Shown: positions 9,525 through 17,904, numbered from the stretch's first letter. The stretch: 64,000 nt of DNA from Verrucomicrobiota bacterium (GCA_026398135.1 JAPLTN010000006.1:1-64000), one strand, 5' to 3'. Program-made: numbers and translations. The notes: generated by a model from the sequence alone, not told the origin.

Positions 9525-10826
9525 GTGTCTTTTCCCGCGCTCACCGCCTTCGAGCATGAGGCCATCCCGGTCACACCGGGCGGTGGTCCCCGTGCTCTGT
9601 CCGAGAACGAGGCTGAACAGCTGGCGCTCATCGCCGAGAGCCTGCCCGGTTTCTGTTCGCGTGGTTACCGCTCAATAAAGCTCAGCGAGCACTGTGGGCT
9701 TTTGAATCTCGGCGGCCGTATCCTCGAAATCCTCCCCAAAGCGGGCGAGCACCCCGACGCGGCACAGGGGCGCGGCGTGCTGCTACGCATGCTGCGAGTC
9801 GCGACCGACCTCCCGCTCCATCGCCAAGACGCCGCCGTGCAGACCGACCGTCACGCGCCGCTGCTGGAGATATTCATCCGCGCCTTTTTCGAGGAGGTGC
9901 TCCTGTTGCTGAAGGGTGGCCTGCTGCGCCGCTACACCGAGCGCGACGAAGACCTCTTGGCCGTGCGCGGCACGATCCAGCTCCAGCGCCAGTTCACCAC
10001 GCTCGCCAATCGCACCGACTTTGTTGCCTGCCGCTACGACGAGCTAACGCCCGACAATCGCTGGAATCGCCTCCTCAAGGCCGGGCTCAAAATCGTGCGG
10101 CCGTGGATACGAAGCCCGGACCTTGAGCGGAGCTGGATCGAACTCTTCGCGGCCTTTGAGGACGTAGGCGATGAAGCCCGCCCCCGCGCCCTGCTCGACG
10201 GCCTGCGTTACGACCGGCAAGCCACCCGCTACCGCCCCGCGATCCAGTGGGTGGAGCGCATCCTCAACCTTCTTTCGCCCGATCTACGCTCCGGTGCCAA
10301 GCCCGCCCCTGGCCTGCTCTTCGACATGAACCTGCTCTTCGAGCGCGTGGTCGAGCAACGCATGGCCCGCTGGGCGTCCGAGTGCGGCTGGATCATGGAA
10401 ACGCAGGACACCAGCCGTTACCTCGCCGAGATTATATCAGAACCCAAACGTCGCGCCTATCAAGTGCGGCCGGATCTCGTTTTCAGATACCGGGGTCAAG
10501 TGGTCGCCATCGCCGACGCAAAATGGAAACGCCCGGACGTCAGCACGCGCGGTTTTATCCTCCCTGCACAGCCCGACCTATACCAACTCCACGCCTATTC
10601 GGCGGTGTTTAAATGCAGCCAGCTCGCCCTGATTTATCCGTGGAGCGAGCGTTTGCACACCAGCCGGCCCACCGTCTTTGAACTACCGGGCGATGAGGGA
10701 ATACGCCCTCGTGTCACAATCATCGCGCTCGACCTTACGGATGACCAATTCCCTTTGAGAATGAACCCGGCCGAGGGGGAATGGGCCAAGGGTAGGCACA
10801 TGCCTGTCCGACCCCTTGTGGCATGA
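9525..10826 (+). CDS. mcrC: McrC-type PD-(D/E)xK nuclease subunit
   Basis: 433 residues from a GTG start at 9525, 8 bp after mcrB. A longer frame that overlaps the mcrB end exists but adds only Arg-rich shadow sequence. The N-terminal half has the McrC-like 'LLNLGGRILEILPK' strand region. The C-terminal nuclease domain shows 'RPDLVFRY' near 315 and 'AIADAKWK' near 328-335, which is the PD-x(n)-D-x-K signature, followed by the McrC-typical 'QPDLYQLHAYSAVF'. It would supply DNA cleavage once activated by McrB. The last bases overlap the DUF445 start by 4 bp, so the downstream membrane protein belongs to the same transcript. Confidence 0.87.
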   Translation: MSFPALTAFEHEAIPVTPGGGPRALSENEAEQLALIAESLPGFCSRGYRSIKLSEHCGLLNLGGRILEILPKAGEHPDAAQGRGVLLRMLRVATDLPLHRQDAAVQTDRHAPLLEIFIRAFFEEVLLLLKGGLLRRYTERDEDLLAVRGTIQLQRQFTTLANRTDFVACRYDELTPDNRWNRLLKAGLKIVRPWIRSPDLERSWIELFAAFEDVGDEARPRALLDGLRYDRQATRYRPAIQWVERILNLLSPDLRSGAKPAPGLLFDMNLLFERVVEQRMARWASECGWIMETQDTSRYLAEIISEPKRRAYQVRPDLVFRYRGQVVAIADAKWKRPDVSTRGFILPAQPDLYQLHAYSAVFKCSQLALIYPWSERLHTSRPTVFELPGDEGIRPRVTIIALDLTDDQFPLRMNPAEGEWAKGRHMPVRPLVA

Positions 10827-12142
10827 TCAGGCGAACCTCTGCAATGTCACCTACCCCAAGACCTAACCGAGTCGGTATCGTATCTCTCTCCATCGCCGCT
10901 GGCGGTTTCATAGCGCTGGAGGTCGCTAACCACTGGCACCTCATCGAAGGCACAAGTTGGTCTGTGGTGCGGGCAGGCTTCGAGGCGGCAGTTGTAGGCG
11001 GTGTAGCCGACTGGTTTGCTGTGTCGGCTTTGTTCAAACCCGTGCCTGGCGGACGGTTGGCCCTACCGCATACCGACATCATTGTGCGCAACCGGCACAA
11101 GCTGACCGACGGCGTGGTGGACCTGGTGGAAAACCAACTCCTAAGCCCTTCGTCGGTGAGGGAGAAGCTTCGTGGCTTTTCGCTTAGTAAGGTTCTGTTT
11201 GAACAATTCGATTCCCGTGACGGGCGTCAGCTCGCCGCCTCGACCTTAAGCGTCCTTGCGGGTCACGCGGCAGCGGAGTTGGAAGACGCAAAACTTCGTG
11301 GTTTTCTTACTCAACTCCTGCGAGAGCAAATCCGGACGGCTAAACTCGCGCCGTTGTTCGCATCCTGGATCGAAGCGCGCGTCGCTGCAGGCGACACCAG
11401 AGTGCTTTGGCAGACAGTCGCCGCCACCTTGGCCGATCAGGCGGAGCGGGGGGATTTCGACGAGCTGCTGCGTGAAATCGTTCAATCAGGTTTGGATGCG
11501 TATAAGGGCGAACTGTCCGGTCTGGCTAAGGTCAAGGGCTGGATTGCATCGGCCGCATTTGATGCGGAGACGGATGGTCGCCGTCTCCGCGTCGGGTTGA
11601 GCAAGACGTTGCGCGATATGGCCATTGATGCATCGCATCCATTCGCCGCTCGATTGGACAAAGCAGTCCTGGCCTATGCTGCCAACTTGCACGTCGGGGA
11701 CAACGAAGCCGCCGAGCGCGTCCGAGACTTCCAAGAAAGATTGGCAACGCATCCTGACCTTGAAGACGTGGTCGGCCACATGCTGACCGACCTACGCCGC
11801 CTAGCGGAAACGAAGCTACGCGACTCACGGGGGGAGTTTGAGACTGCGCTAGCCGACTTGATTGAGCGTGGACTGACGAAGCTTCGCGGAGATGAGGAGG
11901 CAAAAGCACGACTGGATCATTGGGCACGGGAGTCGCTCGGCAGCATCGTCACCCGACACCACGGCGTGATCGGCACGACGGCGCGCGAGTCGCTAAACCG
12001 CCTCGATGATCGCGACCTCGTTGCGCAGCTAGAAATGAAGGTTGGCAGTGACCTCCAGTACATCCGCTTAAATGGAGCGGTGATCGGCGGCTTGGTCGGC
12101 GTGGTCCTCATGGCCACCAAACTTCTTTTAGGCTCCACGTAA
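10823..12142 (+). CDS. DUF445 (YjiN-like) membrane protein coupled to mcrC
   Basis: 439 residues. One hydrophobic segment lies near the N-terminus ('IVSLSIAAGGFIALEVA') and another at the extreme C-terminus ('GGLVGVVLMATKLLL'), with a long soluble helical region between. 'GGVADWFAVSALFKPVPG' near residues 55-72 is the hallmark of the DUF445/YjiN family, whose function is unknown. Its ATG overlaps the mcrC stop (ATGA), and an internal Met at residue 8 is an alternative start. In E. coli K-12 a family member, yjiN, also lies in the chromosomal region that carries mcrBC, which hints that the link may be more than chance. A membrane-associated effector or anchor role is speculation. Confidence 0.8.
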   Translation: MIRRTSAMSPTPRPNRVGIVSLSIAAGGFIALEVANHWHLIEGTSWSVVRAGFEAAVVGGVADWFAVSALFKPVPGGRLALPHTDIIVRNRHKLTDGVVDLVENQLLSPSSVREKLRGFSLSKVLFEQFDSRDGRQLAASTLSVLAGHAAAELEDAKLRGFLTQLLREQIRTAKLAPLFASWIEARVAAGDTRVLWQTVAATLADQAERGDFDELLREIVQSGLDAYKGELSGLAKVKGWIASAAFDAETDGRRLRVGLSKTLRDMAIDASHPFAARLDKAVLAYAANLHVGDNEAAERVRDFQERLATHPDLEDVVGHMLTDLRRLAETKLRDSRGEFETALADLIERGLTKLRGDEEAKARLDHWARESLGSIVTRHHGVIGTTARESLNRLDDRDLVAQLEMKVGSDLQYIRLNGAVIGGLVGVVLMATKLLLGST

Positions 12143-12211
12143 ACCTCGACCTCTTGTCCGATCACACATCTGCATACGATGCACAGTGACTGAGAAAGCC
12201 CGACTTATTCA

Positions 12212-12299
12212 CGTGAAGGAGCTACACCAATTACGTGAAGGAGCTACACCAGTTTACGTGAAGGAGCTACACCAAGGGCCGCGTGAAGGAGCTACACCA
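12212..12299 (+). repeat. Four plasmid-type iterons (candidate oriV)
   Basis: Four direct copies of the 18-mer CGTGAAGGAGCTACACCA start at 12212, 12234, 12257 and 12282. Their start-to-start distances are 22, 23 and 25 bp, close to two helical turns. Identity extends by a few bases (TTnA before, A/G after) in most copies. This is the layout of iterons bound by RepA-type initiators, and a RepA-like gene lies 2.8 kb away on the same element. The 12143-12421 gap has no gene; it also holds AT-rich sequence after the iterons and a G-run near 12410. Confidence 0.85.
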
Positions 12300-12421
12300 G
12301 AGACGAGGTACTCCTATAGTTTAAGAAACATATAGAAAAGACATATAGGGAAACCGGGGAACGCCTGCGGCGGTCCCCGTCATACGGCTACTAGGAAAAG
12401 AAAAGCAGGGGGGGGGCGGAT

Positions 12422-14320
12422 CTAACCGCGTTTTATTACCCTGCGCGTAGCGGTGACCGAAGGTAGCGGAGCATCGTTGTCAGCAACCACCGACGGTTTC
12501 ATCCGGTTTCGGCTCAATTCGACCGTTTCTGCACGCAATAGGTCATTCCAATCCTTGATGGCCCAGCCACTCAGAAGCGGCACAACACGGCGCAGACGGG
12601 CTGCAAACTGGGCGCCCCAGCCACGTACACGCTCCAAGACATGGTGCCATCCCCTATCGCCCGCAGAATCGCGATCTAAAGCCACGGTAACGGGTATTTG
12701 GTTATCGCGGGCAAGCTCTAGCGCGCAGTCAGGCACAACGCTGCCAGCGACACTTACCACGCGTGCGCGCTGGCTCCGCTGATAGTAGGAAAGCGCGTCA
12801 ACGGGTGACTCTACGAAAACTAACTCTTCGGCATCCACTATTGTCGGACCCACGGCAAAAAATGCTGTTAGTTTTTCACCCAGCGCTCGTTTGGGTCCGT
12901 CCAGGTCGTCCAGCGCTCGCAAGGTGGCCCCCTTCGTTTGGCCCTGAATGTCGAGATGACGAAACACGCACCAAGTGCGCGGCCCTTGGTCTCGCTGACG
13001 CTGAAAACTGCCATGCAATAGTCCGGCACGGATTTGCTCATCAATCAGCGCCGCGGATAGCCCGCGTGTTGTGACAAGATATTCACGCGCTAATTCCGTG
13101 GCCCGAGAATCAGGTTTAGCGAAGTAAGTCCAAAGTTCGGTAAAACTCTTGCGCGGGGCGAGTGCGGCGTAGTGGTCGGCGGCAACGCGGACGGCAGCTG
13201 CGACCTGCACCTGCGACCACTGGCCGGCCAGCCAGCCGACTGCATCAGCAAATCCGCAGGACATGACGTGCATGGCAAGATCGATAGCCTTCCCTCCGCC
13301 TTTACCTGACTTGTGGTCATACCACTTTGCGCCGGTAACCGAAATCGCATGCTCGCCCGTGCGCCAAATCAGTGTTGAGCCTTCTCGTTCGCCGTCGCCC
13401 CAACCAAGACGTGCCAGCACATCCGAAAGGGGTATATCACGAACCAAGTCGGACAGCTCTCGAAGCGAAGTTCGAGTCGTTGCGAGATCAGTGGCTAATT
13501 TTTGGTTAGTGCGCTGTTGGCTGCGAACTGTTCGTTGAAGTTCGCGTGCTGCACTAGCCGCGAGGCGAGCACTGGTTGCTTTTTGTGACAGTAAAGCGAG
13601 CTGTTCGTTCGCCGCCGCACTCACCCTTTTCGAATAATCTGATGTGGATTCGAGAAGTGCTTTCTCAGGCGCAGAAAACTTTGGCGGGTTAACCTCTGAT
13701 TCCTTCGTTACCGACTCAGTGACTTGCCCGTAGTAGGATTTTAGCGTGCGGTGTTCAGCTTGGCTACCTCGTACGCCACGTTCCAAGCCAAGCGACGATA
13801 GTTTTTTCGCGTAGGCATCTTGCTGACGAACCAACGATACGGGATTGAATAACTTTTTCCCCGATAGCCAAACCGTGCCATCACGCGCCGGAGCAAGAGG
13901 GACAACGTAAGCTGCGACATGGGGCGTTTTTTCGTCGAGGTGTAGCGTCGCGGAAAGCAGGTTTTCACCAAACTCTTCGCGTAACCATTCAAGACTTATG
14001 CGCGTCCATTCTGCGATGAGGTTATCGCGATGCAAACCTGGTTGAGATTCGTCGAAAAACTCAGGCGACGCACCGAGAAATAGCTCCTGAACGAGCACTG
14101 CTTCCCGCTTACGTTTCGCATCACGCGTGACCAATTCCCATTTCGCGAGAAACGCATCAGAGGTTGGGATTAGGCCCTCGAAACCAAAGAGCTGGCGGTT
14201 ACATGGAGTGCGCGAAGAGTCCGCGTTGGGTGTAATGCGTGTACGCGCATTGTGCGCGATACTACCTCGAATTGCACTAGGTGTTTTCAACTTGGCCACG
14301 CGATAAATTACAAAAGGCAT
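12422..14320 (-). CDS. MobV-type relaxase fused to DUF3991/Toprim primase-like domain
   Basis: 632 residues from the ATG at 14320; a GTG at 14335 is an alternative. The N-terminus resembles Mob_Pre relaxases ('YRVAKLKTPSAIRG...HNAR'). The metal/catalytic motif 'HLDEKTPH' near residues 127-134 fits the HxDExxPH signature of MobV. A coiled-coil stretch of about 70 residues follows. The C-terminal half resembles the DUF3991-Toprim part of plasmid primases, with 'WYDHKSGKGGGKAIDLAMHV' and a Toprim-like 'VFVESPVDALSYY' followed by 'VALDRDSAGDRG'. The protein would nick oriT and might prime the transferred strand, as in MobA-RepB fusions of mobilisable plasmids. It lies downstream of a hairpin cluster (14427-14552) that may be its oriT. 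Confidence 0.82.
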   Translation of the reverse strand: MPFVIYRVAKLKTPSAIRGSIAHNARTRITPNADSSRTPCNRQLFGFEGLIPTSDAFLAKWELVTRDAKRKREAVLVQELFLGASPEFFDESQPGLHRDNLIAEWTRISLEWLREEFGENLLSATLHLDEKTPHVAAYVVPLAPARDGTVWLSGKKLFNPVSLVRQQDAYAKKLSSLGLERGVRGSQAEHRTLKSYYGQVTESVTKESEVNPPKFSAPEKALLESTSDYSKRVSAAANEQLALLSQKATSARLAASAARELQRTVRSQQRTNQKLATDLATTRTSLRELSDLVRDIPLSDVLARLGWGDGEREGSTLIWRTGEHAISVTGAKWYDHKSGKGGGKAIDLAMHVMSCGFADAVGWLAGQWSQVQVAAAVRVAADHYAALAPRKSFTELWTYFAKPDSRATELAREYLVTTRGLSAALIDEQIRAGLLHGSFQRQRDQGPRTWCVFRHLDIQGQTKGATLRALDDLDGPKRALGEKLTAFFAVGPTIVDAEELVFVESPVDALSYYQRSQRARVVSVAGSVVPDCALELARDNQIPVTVALDRDSAGDRGWHHVLERVRGWGAQFAARLRRVVPLLSGWAIKDWNDLLRAETVELSRNRMKPSVVADNDAPLPSVTATRRVIKRG

Positions 14321-14426
14321 AATAAGGATGAGCACCCGTGCGATGAGTGCGCGGGCAGGTTAGGAAAATGCGGCGCAAATTGTGGCTGCGCGCCGCCAGC
14401 AAAATGACGCGCGGAGCGCGCAATGA

Positions 14427-14552
14427 CGTCGCTTCAGCGACGAATGGGGTGCAGGGGCCGCGGCCCCTGCCTCACGCCCGTCGCTCTGCGACGGGATACC
14501 ACCCCAAGCGGAGCGGGGGTGGTATAGTGAGTATACCTGTAACTACAGGTAT
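14427..14552. promoter_or_regulatory. Cluster of five inverted repeats upstream of the relaxase (candidate oriT)
   Basis: Five hairpins lie within 126 bp: CGTCGCT/AGCGACG at 14427-14442; the perfect 20-bp palindrome at 14451-14470; CCCGTCGC/GCGACGGG at 14477-14495; ATACCACCCC/GGGGTGGTAT at 14496-14525; and ATACCTGTA/TACAGGTAT at 14533-14552. They sit between the small-protein genes and the relaxase start, where MobV plasmids carry oriT. Some may instead be operators or a single-strand initiation site. The nick site cannot be read by eye. Confidence 0.55.
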
Positions 14553-14562
14553 CTCAGAAAAA

Positions 14563-14844
14563 CTACTTGGAGGAAGAATCTTTATTATCACCGTCAGTTC
14601 GTGCGAAGTGCGCAGACCATTGGAGCATCTTTAAACGAAATTTTCGCGACCTTTCCCTTCGTTGCCGCCATCGTTTTCCGTTGCGCACAAATTCATCGAT
14701 CGCTTCACAAATTGCATCTCTGGCAACCTCGCGCGCTATTACCTTAAAAATCATTTCCGCGCGCGTTATGACCACGGGGACAAGATCTGAATTAGGTAGA
14801 ATTTTTCGCGATTCTTTATCCAAAAACTCTGCGATGGTTGTCAT
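14563..14844 (-). CDS. Small plasmid-module protein, unknown
   Basis: 93 residues, unrecognised. It begins 'MTTIAEFLDKESRKI' and has a central hydrophobic helix followed by a strongly basic tail ('RWRQRRERSRKFRLK'), which could bind nucleic acid. Its start overlaps the upstream small gene by 4 bp, so both are probably co-transcribed with RepA. The N-terminus weakly resembles the neighbour's 'MKTIPEILTEVA', as if the two were distant paralogues. An accessory relaxosome or copy-control role is possible but not shown. Confidence 0.5.
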   Translation of the reverse strand: MTTIAEFLDKESRKILPNSDLVPVVITRAEMIFKVIAREVARDAICEAIDEFVRNGKRWRQRRERSRKFRLKMLQWSAHFARTDGDNKDSSSK

Positions 14845-15080
14845 GTGGACTTAGGGTTTAAGATGGAGCCATGTCCGGGGTTAATCGCCGATGATTTGAT
14901 CGGCGGCCTTGGTAGTGCTGGCCGATATTGCACGACTGACCTCCGTAACGCGCGCAATGCTCGTGTACGAGCATCGCGTTCAAGGAGGTCCGCCGCTTGT
15001 CGGAGGACCTCCGAGGAGAAGGTGGTTCCGGGATAGTTTTCGCCCGCCACTTCTGTTAATATTTCCGGTATGGTTTTCAT
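14841..15080 (-). CDS. Small plasmid-module protein, unknown
   Basis: 79 residues from the ATG at 15080; an upstream start at 15098 adds six residues. It begins 'MKTIPEILTEVAGENYPG' and contains a helical 'RQAADLLERDARTRALRALRRS' segment. Beyond the weak likeness to its downstream neighbour I cannot assign it. It ends by overlapping that neighbour's start by 4 bp and lies 34 bp after the RepA stop, consistent with a repA-small-small transcription unit. Confidence 0.45.
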   Translation of the reverse strand: MKTIPEILTEVAGENYPGTTFSSEVLRQAADLLERDARTRALRALRRSVVQYRPALPRPPIKSSAINPGHGSILNPKST

Positions 15081-15114
15081 GTTTTTATAGCCCCGCAACT
15101 CAGCGGGAAATTGG

Positions 15115-16005
15115 TCAGTATTTTTGCATTTTTACCGGCAACTGGGTGGGAGGAAAAAAAGTGACGCCGCCGCGAAAAAATTCAGTTTTCAGCGAGGGCC
15201 ATACCGAGTGAACCCGACGCATCGCACGCCTCGCGTATCGGGAAAATTCTTTCGTTTCGGTGAAATCGGCACCGACCTGCTTTTGAAGTGCTACCCAGCT
15301 GAGCTTCAGCGGTTGAATTTGCGAACGAAGTCGGAATGATAGAAATACAAATAAATCTATTGCTAGAGGGCTGTCCCTCAGCGCTCTCACAGCTCCCGAA
15401 TCTAATGGAATCGGATGTTGTATCAGATCGTTAAAAACAGATTCGCTCAAGACAACGTACCCGTGTGCGCGGGTTCCTGAATCGTGCCGCCATAGCATAA
15501 AGTCCGATGCGACAGAAAGGTTGGAGCCCGTAATCAATTGACGATTCCTAAAACTGAAACGGATCGACGCAGAAAAAAGTCTGGAAAGCTGGTCGTTTAC
15601 CGCACGCATCCGACGCCCATCCCTTGGCATACCTAATTCTCTTAAAAACTCGGTGGCGGAATTACCCAGACTTACCACGGGAGCTTGCTGCCGAACCGCC
15701 GAACTGAAAACGCAGAGAAGAAGCCAGCGCGCAGTGGCACCATAAGGATATCCTGTTGGCTTTAATTTGCCATTTTCCCGATAGTAACTCTGCTGAATTG
15801 TGAGGGCGGCGTCGCCATTCACACGAGACCAAACCGGCACATCACCAGGGTCCCTTAGTGGCAGATTGGTTACGACGAATAATCGAGCCATGTATCCAAC
15901 TTCCCCGCGCTCCTCGGCCGATTCCCGCCAAACCCGCTCGGCTATAGACAGGCGTCGTTGCTCCGCCCGTGAAAACGCACAGATTGCGTCATTCTGCTCG
16001 CTCAC
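15115..16005 (-). CDS. repA: Plasmid replication initiator, RepA family
   Basis: 296 residues resembling the 'plasmid encoded RepA' initiators of broad-host-range plasmids. The pattern includes 'GYMARLFVVTNLPLRDPG', 'YPYGATARWLLLCVFSSAV', 'LRELGMPRDG' with the following helix, and a C-terminal 'DLFVFLSFRLRS' segment. These are winged-helix iteron-binding proteins, and the four iterons at 12212-12299 are the likely target. The gene overlaps the end of the upstream helix-turn-helix gene by 17 bp. Its presence with a mobilisation protein and an integrase indicates a plasmid that integrates, rather than a pure phage or genomic island. Whether it still replicates is unknown. Confidence 0.8.
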   Translation of the reverse strand: MSEQNDAICAFSRAEQRRLSIAERVWRESAEERGEVGYMARLFVVTNLPLRDPGDVPVWSRVNGDAALTIQQSYYRENGKLKPTGYPYGATARWLLLCVFSSAVRQQAPVVSLGNSATEFLRELGMPRDGRRMRAVNDQLSRLFSASIRFSFRNRQLITGSNLSVASDFMLWRHDSGTRAHGYVVLSESVFNDLIQHPIPLDSGAVRALRDSPLAIDLFVFLSFRLRSQIQPLKLSWVALQKQVGADFTETKEFSRYARRAMRRVHSVWPSLKTEFFRGGVTFFPPTQLPVKMQKY

Positions 16006-16294
16006 TTGATGCCCCCGAGGATTGAGCGTTAATGTGTTCTACAAGGCTGCGTAAAGAAATAAGTCTGATGCCGCGTTGAGACCCGTTTTTCCGCAAAACG
16101 AAGCTGCGAACAGGTGGTCGAAACTTGTTCCCGACATTAGGGAGCACTAATTCATTGAGAGTGCTGCGCGAAAGCCCCGTTATAGCGCAACGGTAGCCCG
16201 GGTGAGGCAATCTGACAAACTCAGGAGTCGTTGCGACAGGCGGAGGATTGGCACCCAAGGAGGTATGCGGAGGTTTATTCATGTCGCCGAACAT
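15989..16294 (-). CDS. Small helix-turn-helix (AlpA/excisionase-like) protein
   Basis: 101 residues from an ATG at 16294; Met5 at 16282 is an alternative start. The segment 'RLPHPGYRCAITGLSRSTLNELVLP' followed by 'VRSFVLRKNGSQRGIRLISLRSLVEHI' fits the DNA-binding helix plus beta-hairpin of AlpA/MerR-like excisionases, where a residue such as R or K in 'SRSTL' enters the major groove. It is first in the repA unit. It could act as the excisionase for the neighbouring tyrosine recombinase or as the regulator of repA; the sequence does not decide. Confidence 0.55.
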   Translation of the reverse strand: MFGDMNKPPHTSLGANPPPVATTPEFVRLPHPGYRCAITGLSRSTLNELVLPNVGNKFRPPVRSFVLRKNGSQRGIRLISLRSLVEHINAQSSGASSERAE

Positions 16295-16621
16295 CTTACC
16301 GGACTCAGCGCATCTTTCCGTTGAACTTATTCGGGCGAATCCAGATACTTTTATAAAATAATTTATATCATACGCTTATGGAATTTAACGGCGCGAAAAT
16401 AGTGTCCAATTAATTTCTAAAAACCGCTCAATTTTCAGATGCATTTTAGATTATTTCAGCGCCCACCGAATCTTTCTCCGGAACACCGAACTTACGGATT
16501 TTCCACTCGTCTGGACGTCACCGCATTTCTACGCCTGTGTTGTCAGTTAGCGTTGTCAGTTTGGTAAAAACCCAGAAAGGCAAAACACTAAGCCGCTTGT
16601 GGATTTAGGATTTTGTAAGGC
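16295..16621. other. Non-coding AT-rich stretch upstream of the repA unit
   Basis: No gene seen. The segment 16320-16450 is much richer in A and T than the rest of the element and is the likely promoter zone for the repA unit. Near 16539-16560 the decamer GTTGTCAGTT occurs twice in direct repeat. Confidence 0.4.
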
Positions 16622-16650
16622 GGTGGACGCCACAGGACTCGAACCTGTGA
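16622..16650 (-). pseudogene. tRNA/tmRNA 3'-end fragment next to the integrase
   Basis: Read on the minus strand, this has a T arm (ACAGG, TTCGAGT loop, CCTGT) followed by GGCGTCC-ACC, as in the 3' end of a tRNA or tmRNA. No pairing 5' acceptor strand lies upstream before the integrase stop at 16741. It does not match the acceptor of the split tRNA at 18019-18053. It is probably an attachment-site remnant or an element-borne partial copy. Confidence 0.5.
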
Positions 16651-16740
16651 TTTCATAGCCAGCGCTACACCTTTTCTTGGGTAGCTGGGATTTATCCGAA
16701 AACCAATGACGTCATTAGCACAGATTCCGACTCCTCAGCC

Positions 16741-17904
16741 TTACCCGGCGATAATCATCGGGAAAGCTTTAAGTGCCTCGCGTTGCGCGTCCAACCCGAG
16801 GTGAATATACCGACGAAATGCTTCGTCCGTGGTGTGTCCCGTCATCGATTTGGTAACAGCATCGGCCGCGCCGGACTCCGCGAGCGCAGTGGTGAAGGTA
16901 TGACGAAGGGAATGAAAGGTCTTCTTCGACATCTGGCGTCCTTTGCCGGTCTTTTTCTTCCCCACCTTCGCAACGATCCCGGCCTTGACCATGAGCCGGC
17001 GGAATTCGTTCGAAAGCCCGGCGTTTTCACCGTTGCTCCCTGTCTTTCGCCCAAAAAGCTTGGGCATCAAGGCAGCAGTCGCTCCTCTCTTCGGAAGACT
17101 CTCCAAGTGTGCACGCAATTGGGGCGCTAGCGCGATGACGACGGGCTTGTCCGTCTTCTCGGGTGTAATCTCAAGGTAGCCTGCCTTGAGATTGAGGTGA
17201 CCCTCGGTAAGGGAAGTGGCGTCGCCAAGACGAAGACCGGTCTGCACCCCCACCAAAATCGCGGTTCTCCAGTCGGCGTAATTGCCCACCGCGACACGCA
17301 GGAGGTTACCAATCTCGGCAAAGGTAAATGGCTCCCTTTCCTCCGACTTCCCCTGCACAGCCTGCACCGCTTCAGCAGGGTTGGCCAAGATCTCGCCGCG
17401 TCGCCTGCACCCGGCAAGTGCGTTTACCAAGACCCTCAGACCCATGTTCACCGTCTTGGCGGATTTTCCCGAAGCTATCTCCGAATCCCGCCATGCTTCG
17501 ATCTCAGCGGCGGTGAGACTTCGCAAAGAGGCCTTGCGTCGCAAATGCCCCAGACTCTCCAAGAACCCCTTGATGATCGGCTCGTAGCGACGGGAAGTGC
17601 TCGCCTCTCTACCGAGGCGGGTGAGGCCGACGAGAAACTGGCTTAGCGCACTCTCAATGGATGGTGCCTTAAGCGACTCCCGCGTCGTCGCCTCCATCAG
17701 CTCGTTCAAGATTTTGACTGACGCAGCCTGCGTCAGCTCCCCTGCCCTTGCCTTCGACGCCGCAGCTTCCCAGGCCAGCGCCACAGCCATGGCCTCGGCA
17801 CGAACCTTCCGCTTCGTCGAACGCATTACAACGCGGCCATCCTCCGCCCGGAATTTTGCCATCCAGAACGGGCTCCTTGGCTTTCGATTTACGCTAGCGC
17901 ACAT
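16741..17904 (-). CDS. Tyrosine recombinase / integrase
   Basis: 387 residues from the ATG at 17904; a TTG at 17925 in frame is an alternative. An N-terminal SAM-like core-binding domain occupies about residues 65-175. The catalytic domain shows 'TGLRLGDA' with the first Arg, 'HSLRHTF' (H-x-x-R), 'GHTTDEAFRRY' with the second His and the nucleophilic Tyr at 'RRYIHL'. All five expected active-site positions are present, so it should be active. The gene lies just inside the tRNA split at 18019-18053, the usual place for an element integrase, and is upstream of the repA/mob modules. The direct repeat AGTTCTACC at 17916-17936 in its leader could be an arm-type site. Confidence 0.9.
   Translation of the reverse strand: MCASVNRKPRSPFWMAKFRAEDGRVVMRSTKRKVRAEAMAVALAWEAAASKARAGELTQAASVKILNELMEATTRESLKAPSIESALSQFLVGLTRLGREASTSRRYEPIIKGFLESLGHLRRKASLRSLTAAEIEAWRDSEIASGKSAKTVNMGLRVLVNALAGCRRRGEILANPAEAVQAVQGKSEEREPFTFAEIGNLLRVAVGNYADWRTAILVGVQTGLRLGDATSLTEGHLNLKAGYLEITPEKTDKPVVIALAPQLRAHLESLPKRGATAALMPKLFGRKTGSNGENAGLSNEFRRLMVKAGIVAKVGKKKTGKGRQMSKKTFHSLRHTFTTALAESGAADAVTKSMTGHTTDEAFRRYIHLGLDAQREALKAFPMIIAG

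Noticed and set aside
1-10826. Assignment of the defence operon to BREX, DISARM or Wadjet
   Set aside because: No PglZ, BrxC, DrmA/DrmB or JetABCD protein is visible; only the methyltransferase resembles BREX/DISARM parts, and its upstream neighbours are not in the window.
12212-12299. Possible short CRISPR array
   Set aside because: Units are 18 bp with only 4-7 bp between them and no cas genes are near; the layout is that of plasmid iterons.
14336-14426. Small plus-strand frame after the relaxase start
   Set aside because: It lies in hairpin-rich, non-coding-looking DNA with no ribosome site and no family pattern.
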